From Streptosporangium pseudovulgare (GTDB taxonomy: Bacteria > Actinomycetota > Actinomycetes > Streptosporangiales > Streptosporangiaceae), in contig NZ_BMQJ01000010.1 of the NCBI RefSeq assembly GCF_014648055.1, forward strand, positions 248,001-312,000: DNA of 64,000 bases, in the 5' to 3' direction. The notes beneath the pieces are model-generated. The model saw only the letters and a program-made list of their open reading frames with translations. It did not search any database and was not told where the DNA came from. Both the position numbers and the translations under genes were made by a program. Positions 8,253-17,383 of this stretch are shown piece by piece. The number at the start of each line of letters is the position of its first letter. Positions within the stretch are counted from its first letter, which is position 1.

Positions 8253-10318
8253 GCGGGTGCCGCGCCGTCCCGCAGCGCCTGGACGCCCGCCGACAGCACC
8301 AGCGGCAGCCCCAGGGCGAGCGCCATGGACAGCACGGCCGCGCCCGAGTCGTTGACCAGCATGCCCACCACCCCGCTGACGAGGGTGCCGATCAGGCCGG
8401 CCTTCAGCGCGGGGGAATGGGCGAACGCCGCCGGCAGCACCCCGGCGCTCGCCGTCCCCGGCCGCAGCAGCCCGTAGACCAGGAACGCCGCCGCGGCCAG
8501 CACGATCGGCATCAGGTTGGGGCTGAGCAGGGTGTTCAGCATCGCGCCGAGCTTGCGGCCGATCACCTCCAGCGCCTCGCCGGTGATCACCTGGCCGACG
8601 AACCTCCCCAGGTGCGTCTGCGACCCGGGCGGGCGCAGGTGGTCGAGGAAGGCGATGGCCATCACGGTGACGCCGCCGGCCACGCAGAACGAGCCCAGCT
8701 TGACGATCGACACCCTCCGGCCGGCCAGCAGCAGGGAGGCGACCGCGATGCCCGGCACGAAGGCGATCACCCCGCCGAAGTCGCTGCCCACCCCCGGCCA
8801 GCCGCCCAGGATCATCGCCGCGCAGCCCGGGACCGCCACGGCGGCGACCGCGGCCGTCCGCCGGCCGTGCGCGGCGAGCCGGTGGGCGAGCGCGGTGGCC
8901 AGCAGCAGCACCGAGGTGGCGAAGAGCGCGAACGGGATGTTGCCCAGGCCGTAGTAGCGGGCGCCGACCACCGCGGTGTAGCCCATCACGCTGTTCAGCT
9001 GCAGCGGGGTGCCGGTGAGCAGGTCGCCGGCGAGCACCGCGGCGGTGACCCCGGCGACGACGGCCAGCGGCCCGAGCGGGTCGCGCCGCCACGGACCGGC
9101 CAGCGCCACCGCGGCCAGCGCCGCCGCGATCGCGGCGATCCCGCCGGTCAGCGCGAGCGCCGGCGCCCCGGCGTGCCGCCAGGGCAGCAGGTTGACGAGG
9201 TACGTCGACACGGGCAGCGCGGCCAGCGCCAGGGCGGCCACCCGGATCGCCCCCGTCCCGCGCCTGCGGCGCATCAGCAGGAACGCCACCAGGTAGAAGG
9301 CCACCTGCAGCACGGCGACGGAGGTGAAGAACACCCCGCTCATGTTCCTGATCGTCTGGCCGGCCCGGTCGGCGCCGGCCAGCTCGTCCCGCGCCGCCCC
9401 GACCCCGCCGGTACGGCCGCCGGCCCGCCAGGGCACGCCGATCACCGTGTCCGGGACGGGGACGCCCGCCGCGGTGAGGACCGTGGCGGTGACGTCGGGG
9501 AGGATCGTGACGTCCTCGCGATGGGTGGAGGCCGCCCCGAGGAAGCGGCCCGCGACGTCCGCGCCGCGCATCATGGCCACCCGCAGGTGCGGGATGTCCC
9601 CGTGGTCGGACAGGCCGGCCAGCAGCACCCGGGTGTCCGGCGGCAGCGCGGCCAGCACCGCGCCGACCGCGGCGTCGGCGTCCCGCAGCGCCCGCGCCCG
9701 CCGGTCCGGGCCGAGCGCGTCCTCGGCGCCGGGCAGCCGGTCGCCGGCCAGGTAGGGGCGGATCAGGTCGTCCACGGCCACGGCGGCCACCGGGCACCGG
9801 GTGAAGGCGTCCGCGGGCAGGTCCGGCAGGTTCGCGGGGGAGGGGGCGTAGACGTCGACCGCGCCCCGCCGGTCGGCCAGGGCCAGCGCCGCGCCCGGCC
9901 CGACGGCGAGCGTGCACGCGCCGGCGGCGTGGACGGCCTCGCCGAGCGCGCCGGAGTTCCGCTGCCGGGCGACCCGGAACAGGTAGTCGTAGCCGGGGAC
10001 GACCGCGCCGGCGCCGGAGGGCTCGGGCGTGGGCGGCAGCCCGCATCCGTAGCCGACCGCCGACCGGACCCCGGCCGACACGGTCAGCCACCCGTCGTAG
10101 GGGCAGGTCACCTTGCCGACGGTGCGGACCGACAGCGAGCCGACCGCGCTCTGGCCGGCCAGCCGCCACAGGTTCGGGGTGGCGTCCGGCCCGAGGTCGC
10201 TCCACTGCAGGCCGGGGACGCCGATCAGCGCCACCCGCCCGGCGGGCTGGGCCGCCTGCGCCGTTCCCGGCCACAGCGCGCTCACCAACATCGCAAACGC
10301 GACGAGCGTCCGCTTCAC
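8195..10318 (-). CDS. Exported alkaline-phosphatase-fold domain fused to a polytopic membrane domain
   Basis: 707 residues. A signal peptide (KRTLVAFAMLVSALWPGTAQA) leads to an outer domain of about 300 residues. Within it, VALIGVPGLQWSDL and SDHGDIPHLR resemble the metal-binding and phosphate-handling segments of the alkaline phosphatase/phosphoglycerate mutase superfamily. From about residue 320 some ten hydrophobic segments follow. GTG at 10318 has GGGAGG six bases upstream. Actinobacteria carry uncharacterised proteins of this shape. Substrate and reaction are unknown. A role in modifying a surface lipid or glycan is plausible from its place inside the PIM cluster, but this is inference. 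Its 3' end overlaps the HIT gene by 58 bases. Confidence 0.75.
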   Translation of the reverse strand: MKRTLVAFAMLVSALWPGTAQAAQPAGRVALIGVPGLQWSDLGPDATPNLWRLAGQSAVGSLSVRTVGKVTCPYDGWLTVSAGVRSAVGYGCGLPPTPEPSGAGAVVPGYDYLFRVARQRNSGALGEAVHAAGACTLAVGPGAALALADRRGAVDVYAPSPANLPDLPADAFTRCPVAAVAVDDLIRPYLAGDRLPGAEDALGPDRRARALRDADAAVGAVLAALPPDTRVLLAGLSDHGDIPHLRVAMMRGADVAGRFLGAASTHREDVTILPDVTATVLTAAGVPVPDTVIGVPWRAGGRTGGVGAARDELAGADRAGQTIRNMSGVFFTSVAVLQVAFYLVAFLLMRRRRGTGAIRVAALALAALPVSTYLVNLLPWRHAGAPALALTGGIAAIAAALAAVALAGPWRRDPLGPLAVVAGVTAAVLAGDLLTGTPLQLNSVMGYTAVVGARYYGLGNIPFALFATSVLLLATALAHRLAAHGRRTAAVAAVAVPGCAAMILGGWPGVGSDFGGVIAFVPGIAVASLLLAGRRVSIVKLGSFCVAGGVTVMAIAFLDHLRPPGSQTHLGRFVGQVITGEALEVIGRKLGAMLNTLLSPNLMPIVLAAAAFLVYGLLRPGTASAGVLPAAFAHSPALKAGLIGTLVSGVVGMLVNDSGAAVLSMALALGLPLVLSAGVQALRDGAAPAYAEAGQQPARSSRVSRRS

Positions 10319-10414
10319 CGACGACCTCCCATGCGGCGGGCAACGCTGGAACCGTAGGGGAAGATCATGGTGCCGGTCCACCCACCGGCGTGACGGCGGG
10401 TCGCGGCCCCGGGA

Positions 10415-12046
10415 TCAGGGCGTGGTGACCCGGGCGGGGTCGCTCTCGTGGCCGAGGCGGTCCACGGCGGTGACGAGGTAGGCGCCGCCGCCGGGCGCGG
10501 TGAACGCCTGGCGCGGGCCGCCGCCGGCCGGCACGACCGCGACCAGGTGGCGGGCGTCGGCGGTGGCGCACTCGCCGACCTTGCCGGACGGGATCCGGTA
10601 GACGGCGTAGGTGCGGGCCCCGGCCGAGGAGTTCCAGCTCAGCGACCTTCCCTGGATTCCCAGGCCGCTGGGCTGGGCGGGGGCCCGGCCGCCGAGGTCC
10701 TTCATCAGGGGGAGCAGCGCCGGGCGGTCGTAGTAGCTCTTCGAGATCCGGTTCAGCGCGCCCAGCGGGTTGCTGAGAAGCTGCTTGGCGCTGAAGTACA
10801 CCTCGCCGCGGATCTGGTCGTGCTCACGGTTGACGGCCAGCTGCGAGGCCAGCTCGCCGGGGCTCCGCCAGGCGCCGCCGGTGCCGACCTGGTAGAGCGC
10901 CATGCCGATGTACAGGTGCACCCCGGTGCCCTTGACCTCGTTCGCCCACCACGGCGCCAGCGCGTCGTAGTCGGCGGCCTGGAAGCCGCGCGGCCAGTAC
11001 AGCTGGGGGATGACGTAGTCGACCGTGCCCTTGCGGATCCAGTGGCGGGCGTCGGCGTAGATCGAGTCGTAGGCGGACATGCCGGAGGTGGCCGACCCGG
11101 TGCGGTCCTGGGCCTTGTTGCGCCAGATCCCGAACGGGCTGACGCCGAACTTCACGTAGCTCTTCGTCTCGTGGACGGTCTTGTCGACCTGCGCGATCAG
11201 CTTGTCGACGTTGGCGCGGCGCCACTCGGCCAGGTTCTGGCCCTTGCCGTACTTCCGGTGGGACGCCTGGTCGCCGAAGCGCCCGCCCGCGCCGGGGTAG
11301 GGGTAGAAGTAGTCGTCGAAGTGGACCCCGTCCACGTCGTAGCGCGACACCACGTCCTTGACGACGGCGGTGACGTGGTCGCGCACCTGGGGGAGCCCCG
11401 GGTCGTAGTACAGGCGGCCCTCGTAGGGGATGGTCCAGTCGGGGTGCAGCCGGGCCGGGTGGTTCGCCGGCAGCCGGTTCGCCCCGCCCTCGAAGGAGGC
11501 GCGGTAGGGGTTGAGCCAGGCGTGGAACTCCAGCCCCCGCCGGTGGGCCTCGGCGGTCAGGAAGGTCAGCGGGTCCCAGCCGGGGTCCTTGCCGGCCTTG
11601 CCGGTGAGGTATTTCGACCAGGGCTCCAGGCTGGACCTGTAGAGGGCGTCGGAGGCGGGCCGGATCTGGACGAACACCGCGTTGAGCCGGCGCTTGACGG
11701 CCTCGTCGAGGATCCTGGTGTACTCCGCCTGCTGCCGGGCCACGGGCAGGCCGGCCCGTGACGGCCAGTCGAGGTTGTCCACCGTGGCGATCCACACGCC
11801 GCGCAGCTCCCGCTTGGGGTGCTCCGGGTCGGGGGTGCAGGCCGCCGTGGAGCCCCCGGCGCCGCTGCTCCCCGCTGTCTCGGAGCCGGTCTTGGCGCCG
11901 GTCCCCGAGGTGGCCTTCCCGCCGTCGGCGGCCCGCTTCAGGGCGGGGGGCCTGGCGGCCGGCGCGTCGGGGCCGAACGCATAGGCGGCGCCGTTGGCGG
12001 CGACGGCGAGGGCGGCTGCGGCGAGCAAAGGGCGTCCGGTTCGCAT
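10415..12046 (-). CDS. Secreted GHL10/DUF187 family glycoside hydrolase (DigH-like)
   Basis: 543 residues. The N-terminal hydrophobic segment (LLAAAALAVAANGAAYAFG) is a signal peptide or anchor, followed by a Ser/Thr/Gly-rich linker to about residue 75. The TIM-barrel domain begins ELRGVWIATVDNLDWPSR and includes VFVQIRPASDALY, the catalytic-site strand VDGVHFDDYFYPYPG and YVIPQLYWPRGF, all typical of GHL10. About 95 C-terminal residues look like a fibronectin-III-type module (LSWNSSAGARTYAVYRI). The E. coli relative DigH/YddW cuts denuded peptidoglycan at the septum, so a wall role is likely. ATG at 12046 follows GAGGAACC. Confidence 0.88.
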   Translation of the reverse strand: MRTGRPLLAAAALAVAANGAAYAFGPDAPAARPPALKRAADGGKATSGTGAKTGSETAGSSGAGGSTAACTPDPEHPKRELRGVWIATVDNLDWPSRAGLPVARQQAEYTRILDEAVKRRLNAVFVQIRPASDALYRSSLEPWSKYLTGKAGKDPGWDPLTFLTAEAHRRGLEFHAWLNPYRASFEGGANRLPANHPARLHPDWTIPYEGRLYYDPGLPQVRDHVTAVVKDVVSRYDVDGVHFDDYFYPYPGAGGRFGDQASHRKYGKGQNLAEWRRANVDKLIAQVDKTVHETKSYVKFGVSPFGIWRNKAQDRTGSATSGMSAYDSIYADARHWIRKGTVDYVIPQLYWPRGFQAADYDALAPWWANEVKGTGVHLYIGMALYQVGTGGAWRSPGELASQLAVNREHDQIRGEVYFSAKQLLSNPLGALNRISKSYYDRPALLPLMKDLGGRAPAQPSGLGIQGRSLSWNSSAGARTYAVYRIPSGKVGECATADARHLVAVVPAGGGPRQAFTAPGGGAYLVTAVDRLGHESDPARVTTP

Positions 12047-12170
12047 GGTTCCTCAGTCTGACACCGCGAACGATCTGCTTTGGCCCGATAAAAGAAATCG
12101 TTTCGTGATGCCGGTGTGATGCTTGCCCGAGTCTTGGGAGAGGCGTGGACGTGCGGCCCGCGCCTCCCCC

Positions 12171-12251
12171 CGGTCGGCGGCCGGCGATCCCGGGTCCGCG
12201 GCCGGTCGGCGGCCGGCGTTCCCGGACCTGAGGCCGGTCGGCGGCTTCCGG
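12171..12251 (+). repeat. 32-bp degenerate tandem repeat downstream of the EF-G2 gene
   Basis: Units start at 12171, 12203 and 12235, each opening CGGTCGGCGGC; the first two share 22 of 23 opening bases. The array lies 30 bases beyond the stop of the minus-strand EF-G2 gene, in the gap before the glycosidase gene. Confidence 0.75.
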
Positions 12252-12280
12252 TCCGTCCCCGGTGCGTTTCCGGTCCGTGG

Positions 12281-14413
12281 TCAGCCGGCGACCTTCTCCA
12301 CCAGGTGCGGCGGAAGCGGCTCGTAACGCAGGAACGACCGCTGGAACGTACCGGTGCCGTGGGACATCGACCGCAGGTCGATGGCGTAGCGGGTGATCTC
12401 CAGCTCGGGGATCTCGGCGCGGACCAGCGTGCGCCCGACGCCGACCGGCTCGGTGCCCAGCACCCGGCCCCGGCGCGACGACAGGTCGGACATCACCGCG
12501 CCGACGTAGTCGTCGGCGACCAGCACCGACACCTCGTCGACCGGCTCCAGCAGCAGGGTCGGCACCTTGGCCGCCGCCTCCTTCAGGGCCAGCGCCCCGG
12601 CGATCTGGAACGCCATGTCGGAGGAGTCGACCGGGTGCGCCTTGCCGTCGTAGAGCGTGACCCGCACGTCCACCATGGGGTAGCCGGCCACCACGCCGCG
12701 CTGCATCTGCGTGCGCACGCCCTTCTCCACCGACGGGATGAACTGGCGCGGCACCACACCGCCGACGATCTTGTCAACGAACTCGAACCCGCCACCGGAG
12801 GGCAGCGGCTCGACCTCCAGGTGGCAGATGGCGAACTGCCCGTGGCCGCCGGTCTGCTTGACGTTGCGGCCCATCGCCTGGCACCTGCCGCCGAAGGTCT
12901 CCCGCAGCGGCACCCGCAGGTCCACCTTCTCCACCTCGACGCCGTGCCGCCGGCTCAGCCGGTCCAGCAGCACGTCGGCGTGGGCCTCGCCCATGCACCA
13001 CAGCACGAGCTGGCGGGTCTCGGCGTTGTTCTCCAGCCGGAGCGTCGGGTCCTCGGCGACCAGCCGCTGCAGCGCCTGGCCGAGCTTGTCGTCGTCGGCC
13101 TTCGACCTCGGCTGGATCGCCACCGGCAGCAGCGGGTCGGGCATCGTCCAGGACCGCATCAGCAGCGGCCGCTCCTTGTCGGAGAGGGTGTCGCCGGTCT
13201 CGGCCCGCGACAGCTTGGCCACCGCGACGATGTCGCCGGCCACGCACCTGCCCACCGTGCGCTGCTGCTTGCCCAGCGGCGACGACAGCGCGCCGATCCG
13301 CTCGTCCACGTCGTGGTCCTCGTGGCCCCGGTCGCCCAGGCCGTGCCCGGAGACGTGCACGGCCATGTCGGGCCGCAGCGTCCCGGAGAACACCCGCACC
13401 AGGCTGATCCGGCCCACGTAGGGGTCACTGGTGGTCTTGACGACCTCGGCCACCAGCGGCCCCTCGGGGTCGCAGGAGACGCCGGGGACCGGCCTGCCGT
13501 CCACCGAGGTGATCTCCGGCAGCGGGTGCTCCAGCGGGGAGGGGAAGCCCTGCACGATGAGGTCGAGCACCTCCTTGGCGCCCACGCCGCCACCGGTGGC
13601 CAGCACGGGGTAGAAACCACCGCGCGCGACCGCCTTCTCCAGGTCCTCGATGAGGACCTTGGGGTCGATCTCCTCGCCGGAGAGGTAGCGGTCCATCAGG
13701 GACTCGTCCTCGCTCTCCTGGATGATCCCCTCGATCAGCGGGCCGCGGTGCTGCTCGATCCGCTCCTGGTAGTCGGGGCCGGGGGCGTTCTCGGTCCGGG
13801 AGCCGGTGGCGTAGTTGCAGAACCTCTGGGTGATCAGGCCGATCAGGCCGTTCAGGCGGCCGTTGGTGACCACCGGCAGGTACAGCGGCGCCACGCCCTC
13901 GCCGAACGCCTCCTGGCAGGTGGCCAGGACCTCCTCGAAGTCGGCCCGCTGGTGGTCGTTCTTCGTGATCACCACGGCCCTGGGCATGCCGACCGCGGCG
14001 CACTCGTCCCAGATCATGCGGGTCAGGCCGTCCATGCTCTCCGCCGCCGAGACCACGAACAGCGCCGCGTCGGCGGCGCGCAGCCCGGCGCGCAGGTCGC
14101 CGACGAAGTCGGCGTAGCCGGGGGTGTCCAGCAGGTTGATCTTTATGCCGTTGTGCACCAGCGGCGCCACGGCGAGGTTCACCGAGCGCTGCTGGCGGAC
14201 CTCGACCTCGTCGAAGTCGCTGACCGTGGTGCCGTCCTCGACCCGGCCGGCCCGCTGTACGGTGCCGGTCGCCGTGAGCAGCGCCTCCACCAGGGTCGTC
14301 TTGCCCGATCCGGAATGGCCGACCAGCGCGACATTGCGCACCATGTCGGGACGGTCGGCCTCGGGTGCCCTGCCCGCGGCTCCCGCTGCTCCGCCTCCAG
14401 CCTTATCTGCCAC
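12281..14413 (-). CDS. Elongation factor G-like protein (EF-G2)
   Basis: 710 residues with the full EF-G layout: GTPase domain (P-loop GHSGSGKTT at 32-40, DTPGYADF, TKND), domain II, and domains III-V. The switch I/effector segment reads EVRQQRSVN instead of the near-invariant RGITI of translocating EF-G, and the N-terminus is extended. This matches the mycobacterial EF-G2 (FusA2) subgroup, reported to bind GTP but lack ribosome-stimulated hydrolysis (from memory). GTG at 14413 has GGGAGG five bases upstream. It sits alone, divergent from pgsA, away from the str operon where canonical fusA lies. Its cellular job is unknown. Confidence 0.92.
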   Translation of the reverse strand: MADKAGGGAAGAAGRAPEADRPDMVRNVALVGHSGSGKTTLVEALLTATGTVQRAGRVEDGTTVSDFDEVEVRQQRSVNLAVAPLVHNGIKINLLDTPGYADFVGDLRAGLRAADAALFVVSAAESMDGLTRMIWDECAAVGMPRAVVITKNDHQRADFEEVLATCQEAFGEGVAPLYLPVVTNGRLNGLIGLITQRFCNYATGSRTENAPGPDYQERIEQHRGPLIEGIIQESEDESLMDRYLSGEEIDPKVLIEDLEKAVARGGFYPVLATGGGVGAKEVLDLIVQGFPSPLEHPLPEITSVDGRPVPGVSCDPEGPLVAEVVKTTSDPYVGRISLVRVFSGTLRPDMAVHVSGHGLGDRGHEDHDVDERIGALSSPLGKQQRTVGRCVAGDIVAVAKLSRAETGDTLSDKERPLLMRSWTMPDPLLPVAIQPRSKADDDKLGQALQRLVAEDPTLRLENNAETRQLVLWCMGEAHADVLLDRLSRRHGVEVEKVDLRVPLRETFGGRCQAMGRNVKQTGGHGQFAICHLEVEPLPSGGGFEFVDKIVGGVVPRQFIPSVEKGVRTQMQRGVVAGYPMVDVRVTLYDGKAHPVDSSDMAFQIAGALALKEAAAKVPTLLLEPVDEVSVLVADDYVGAVMSDLSSRRGRVLGTEPVGVGRTLVRAEIPELEITRYAIDLRSMSHGTGTFQRSFLRYEPLPPHLVEKVAG

Positions 14414-14594
14414 GTCGCCTCCCGCGTCGTTGCCGAAGGGGCGCGGCCAGGCGCGGCCACACCCCGTCCGCCGCCGCGTCCGTACACCGCAAGGACGCGG
14501 TGTGTTCACCAAATACCCATGTGGCGAATATCACAAGAGCTCCGCGCCGATCCGCTTGCGGAGCGTTGGATGCGCGCCCCAAGGCGGTGTGGCC

Positions 14595-14600
14595 TACGAT
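14595..14600 (+). promoter_or_regulatory. -10 box TACGAT of a leaderless promoter for pgsA
   Basis: TACGAT (TANNNT) ends nine bases before the ATG at 14610, and no ribosome-binding site intervenes. Confidence 0.5.
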
Positions 14601-14609
14601 CGGACCGCG

Positions 14610-15227
14610 ATGCTGAAACTTCTGCGCCCCGTCGTGACCCGCGTGCTGACCCCCCTGGGCAGAGCCCTCATCCGCCGTGGGATCAGCCCCGACATGGTCA
14701 CTGCCGCCGGAACGCTCGGCACGGTCGCCGCAGCACTCTTCTTCTATCCCCGGGGTGAGTTGTTCCCCGGCTCGCTCGTGATCACGTTTTTCGTCCTGGC
14801 AGATCTTCTCGACGGGGTCATGGCCCGGATGACGGGCCCGGGGAGCGTCTGGGGGGCCTTCCTCGACTCCACCCTCGACCGCGTGGGCGACGCCGGGATC
14901 TTCTCCGGGCTGGTGATGTGGTTCGTGGTGAGCGGCCAGCGGACGCTGGCCGGGGTCGCCCTGTTCTGCCTCGTCGCCGGGGCCGTCGTCTCCTACGTCA
15001 AGGCCCGGGCCGAGGGCCTGGGCCTGTCGTGCGACGTCGGGCTCGCCGAACGGCCCGAGCGCCTGGTCATGGTCCTGGTCTCGGCCGGGCTCGGCGGCCT
15101 CGGCGTGCCGTACATCCTGGCGGCGGGACTGTGGCTGCTCGCCGCCGCCAGCGCGTTCACCGTCGTCCAGCGCCTGCTCCACGTCCGCCGCCAGGCCGTC
15201 TCCACCTCCCCACGCCCCCTCCGCTGA
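14610..15227 (+). CDS. pgsA: Phosphatidylinositol phosphate synthase (CDP-alcohol phosphotransferase)
   Basis: 205 residues, membrane enzyme with about six helices. The full CDP-alcohol phosphotransferase motif is present: D65-x2-D68-G69-x2-A72-R73-x8-G82-x3-D86-x3-D90. In actinobacteria the homologue at this position (Rv2612c, PgsA1) condenses CDP-diacylglycerol with inositol 1-phosphate to make the phosphatidylinositol precursor of PIMs. patA and pimA follow at once, supporting that substrate over glycerol phosphate. The start rests on the leaderless promoter signal. patA begins ten bases after the stop. Confidence 0.93.
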   Translation: MLKLLRPVVTRVLTPLGRALIRRGISPDMVTAAGTLGTVAAALFFYPRGELFPGSLVITFFVLADLLDGVMARMTGPGSVWGAFLDSTLDRVGDAGIFSGLVMWFVVSGQRTLAGVALFCLVAGAVVSYVKARAEGLGLSCDVGLAERPERLVMVLVSAGLGGLGVPYILAAGLWLLAAASAFTVVQRLLHVRRQAVSTSPRPLR

Positions 15228-15237
15228 GGAAAGAACG

Positions 15238-16152
15238 ATGAACGACAAGCCGTCACCGCAGGATCGTCTCGTGGCGGCCGGCTTCGGCGCCGGCTGGGCG
15301 GTCGTGCCCCGCCTGCCCGAGCCCCTGACCGCCTGGGCCTTCAGGACGGCCGCCGACCGGCTGTGGAAGCGCCGCGGCAAGCAGGTGCTCCGGCTGGAGG
15401 CCAACCTCGCACGGGTCAAGGGCACCTCCCCGGACGACCCGGCGATCCGGGAGCTGAGCCGCGCGGGCATGCGTTCCTACTTCCGCTACTTCCACGAGGT
15501 GTTCCGGCTGCCCTCGATGCGCCCCGAGGAGATCCTGGCGCGCACCCACGTCCACAACGCCGAGCGGGTCTACGAGATCCTCGGCGGCGGCCGGGCCGCG
15601 GTGTTCGCCCTGCCGCACATGGGCAACTGGGACCAGGCCGGCGCCTGGTTCGTGCAGAAGGGCCACCCGTTCACCACCGTCGCCGAGCGGCTGCGGCCCG
15701 AGTCGTTGTTCCACCGCTACACCGCCTTCCGCGAGAGCCTGGGCATGGAGGTGCTGCCGCTCACCGGCGGGGACAACCAGGTCTTCGCCGTACTGGCGCA
15801 GCGGCTGCGGGCCGGCCGGCCGGTCGCGCTGCCCGCCGAGCGCGACCTGACCGCGCGGGGGGTGGAGGTGAAGTTCTTCGGCGCGGCCACCCGCATGCCC
15901 GCCGGGCCCGCCATGCTCGCCCTGCACACCGGGGTCCCGCTGATCCCGACGATCCTGTCCTTCCGGGGCCGCGACTGGACGGTGCGGTTCTGCGACGAGA
16001 TCCCCAAGCCCGCCGAGGGCACCCGCCAGGAGAAGGTCGCGGCCCTCACCCAGGACCTCGCCACCGCCTTCGAGAAGGGCATCGCCGAGCACCCCGAGGA
16101 CTGGCACATGCTGCAGCGGCTGTGGCTCGAGGACCTGGAGCCCCGCGGATGA
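15238..16152 (+). CDS. patA: Phosphatidylinositol mannoside acyltransferase
   Basis: 304 residues, LpxL/HtrB-like acyltransferase superfamily. It acylates the mannose of PIM1/PIM2 on the inner face of the membrane. The HX4D motif is H127-MGNW-D132, and E201 (LPAERD) corresponds to the charge-relay Glu of M. smegmatis PatA (H126/E200, from memory). The ATG has GAGGAAAG upstream. The stop overlaps a short frame (ATGA, 16149-16152) that leads to pimA, so the genes appear translationally linked. Confidence 0.94.
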   Translation: MNDKPSPQDRLVAAGFGAGWAVVPRLPEPLTAWAFRTAADRLWKRRGKQVLRLEANLARVKGTSPDDPAIRELSRAGMRSYFRYFHEVFRLPSMRPEEILARTHVHNAERVYEILGGGRAAVFALPHMGNWDQAGAWFVQKGHPFTTVAERLRPESLFHRYTAFRESLGMEVLPLTGGDNQVFAVLAQRLRAGRPVALPAERDLTARGVEVKFFGAATRMPAGPAMLALHTGVPLIPTILSFRGRDWTVRFCDEIPKPAEGTRQEKVAALTQDLATAFEKGIAEHPEDWHMLQRLWLEDLEPRG

Positions 16153-16259
16153 CCGCGGGCTCCGCGCGGGGCGCGCGGGAGACAGAGGAGACGGCGGGTA
16201 CGGCGGGCACGGCCCGCACCCGGGAGACGCGGCGGACGCGGGAGACGGTGGGGCGATGA
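16149..16259 (+). CDS. Possible 36-residue coupling ORF between patA and pimA
   Basis: The frame opens with an ATG overlapping the patA stop (ATGA) and closes with a TGA overlapping the pimA ATG (ATGA at 16256-16259). The product would be Thr/Arg/Glu/Gly-rich and repetitive (ETAGTAGTART, RETRRTRETVGR), with no recognisable domain. It may serve only to carry ribosomes from patA to pimA, or the double overlap may be chance. No protein-level support is available. Confidence 0.3.
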   Translation: MTAGSARGARETEETAGTAGTARTRETRRTRETVGR

Positions 16260-17383
16260 GGATCGGCATCGTCTGCCCCTACATGTGGGACGTGCCGGGC
16301 GGGGTCCAGGTGCACATCCGCGACCTCGCCGAGGCGCTCATGGACGACGGCCACCAGGTCCAGGTGATCGCCCCGGCGGGTGACGACGCGGCGCTGCCGC
16401 CGTACGTGACCTCGGTGGGCCGGGCGGTCCCGGTCCCCTTCAACGGCTCGGTCGCCCGGCTGTCGTTCGGGTTCCTGTCGGCGGGGCGGGTGCGCCGCTG
16501 GCTGCGCGAGGGCCGCTTCGACGTGCTGCACGTGCACGAGCCGTTCATCCCCTCGGTGGGCCTGCTGGCCTGCTGGGTGGCCAGGGGGCCGATCGTGGCC
16601 ACCTTCCACGCCTCCTACGGTCGTTCGCGGGCCTTCTCGGTGGCCTCGCCGGTGATCACGAGTGTGCTGGAGAAGATCACCGCGCGGATCGCGGTGTCCG
16701 ACGCGGCGCGCAAGACCCTGGTCGAGTTCATCGGCGGCGACGCGGTGCTCATCCCCAACGGGGTGACCGTCGGCCGCTACAGCCACGCCGAGCCGCTGCC
16801 CGGCTGGGACGACGGCGAGGTGATCGGCTTCCTCGGCCGGATGGACGAACCCCGCAAGGGCCTGCCGGTGCTGCTGGAGGCGTTCTCCCTGCTGGCCGCC
16901 GAGTGGCCGCGGCTGCGCCTGCTCGTCGCCGGGCCCGGCGACGCCGGCGAGGTGCTCGGCAGGGTCCCGGCCCGCTTCCACGACCGGATCGGCCTGCTCG
17001 GCATGGTCAGCGAGGAGGACAAGGTCCGCGCCTACCACTCGGTGGACGTCTTCTGCGCCCCCAACCTCGGCGGGGAGAGCTTCGGCATCGTGCTCACCGA
17101 GGCGATGTCGGCCGGGGCGGCGATCCTCGCCAGCGACATCCCGGCCTTCCGCAAGGTGCTCGGCGACGGCGAGGCGGGCGCGCTGTTCGCCACCGGCGAC
17201 GCCGCCTCCCTCGCCCGCGAGGCCGCCGCCCTGCTCGACGACCCCGGGCGGCGGGCCGGCCTGTCGGAGGAGGCGCGCCGGGCCGTCCGCAAGTACGACT
17301 GGTCCACGGTCGCCCGCGACGTGCTGCGCGTCTACGAGACCGTGGCGATCCCCGCCGGGGTGGAGGAGGACGAGGAGTCGTGA
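16256..17383 (+). CDS. pimA: Phosphatidyl-myo-inositol mannosyltransferase PimA
   Basis: 375 residues, GT4 family GT-B glycosyltransferase. It moves mannose from GDP-mannose to position 2 of phosphatidylinositol, the first PIM step, at the cytoplasmic face of the membrane. The N-terminal lobe has the glycine loop VPGGVQVH (acceptor side) and His118 (ATFHAS). The donor lobe has GRMDEPRKG (R195, K201) and the E-x7-E motif at ESFGIVLTEA starting at E274, matching the numbering known for M. smegmatis PimA within one residue. The stop overlaps the next gene by GTGA. Confidence 0.95.
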   Translation: MRIGIVCPYMWDVPGGVQVHIRDLAEALMDDGHQVQVIAPAGDDAALPPYVTSVGRAVPVPFNGSVARLSFGFLSAGRVRRWLREGRFDVLHVHEPFIPSVGLLACWVARGPIVATFHASYGRSRAFSVASPVITSVLEKITARIAVSDAARKTLVEFIGGDAVLIPNGVTVGRYSHAEPLPGWDDGEVIGFLGRMDEPRKGLPVLLEAFSLLAAEWPRLRLLVAGPGDAGEVLGRVPARFHDRIGLLGMVSEEDKVRAYHSVDVFCAPNLGGESFGIVLTEAMSAGAAILASDIPAFRKVLGDGEAGALFATGDAASLAREAAALLDDPGRRAGLSEEARRAVRKYDWSTVARDVLRVYETVAIPAGVEEDEES

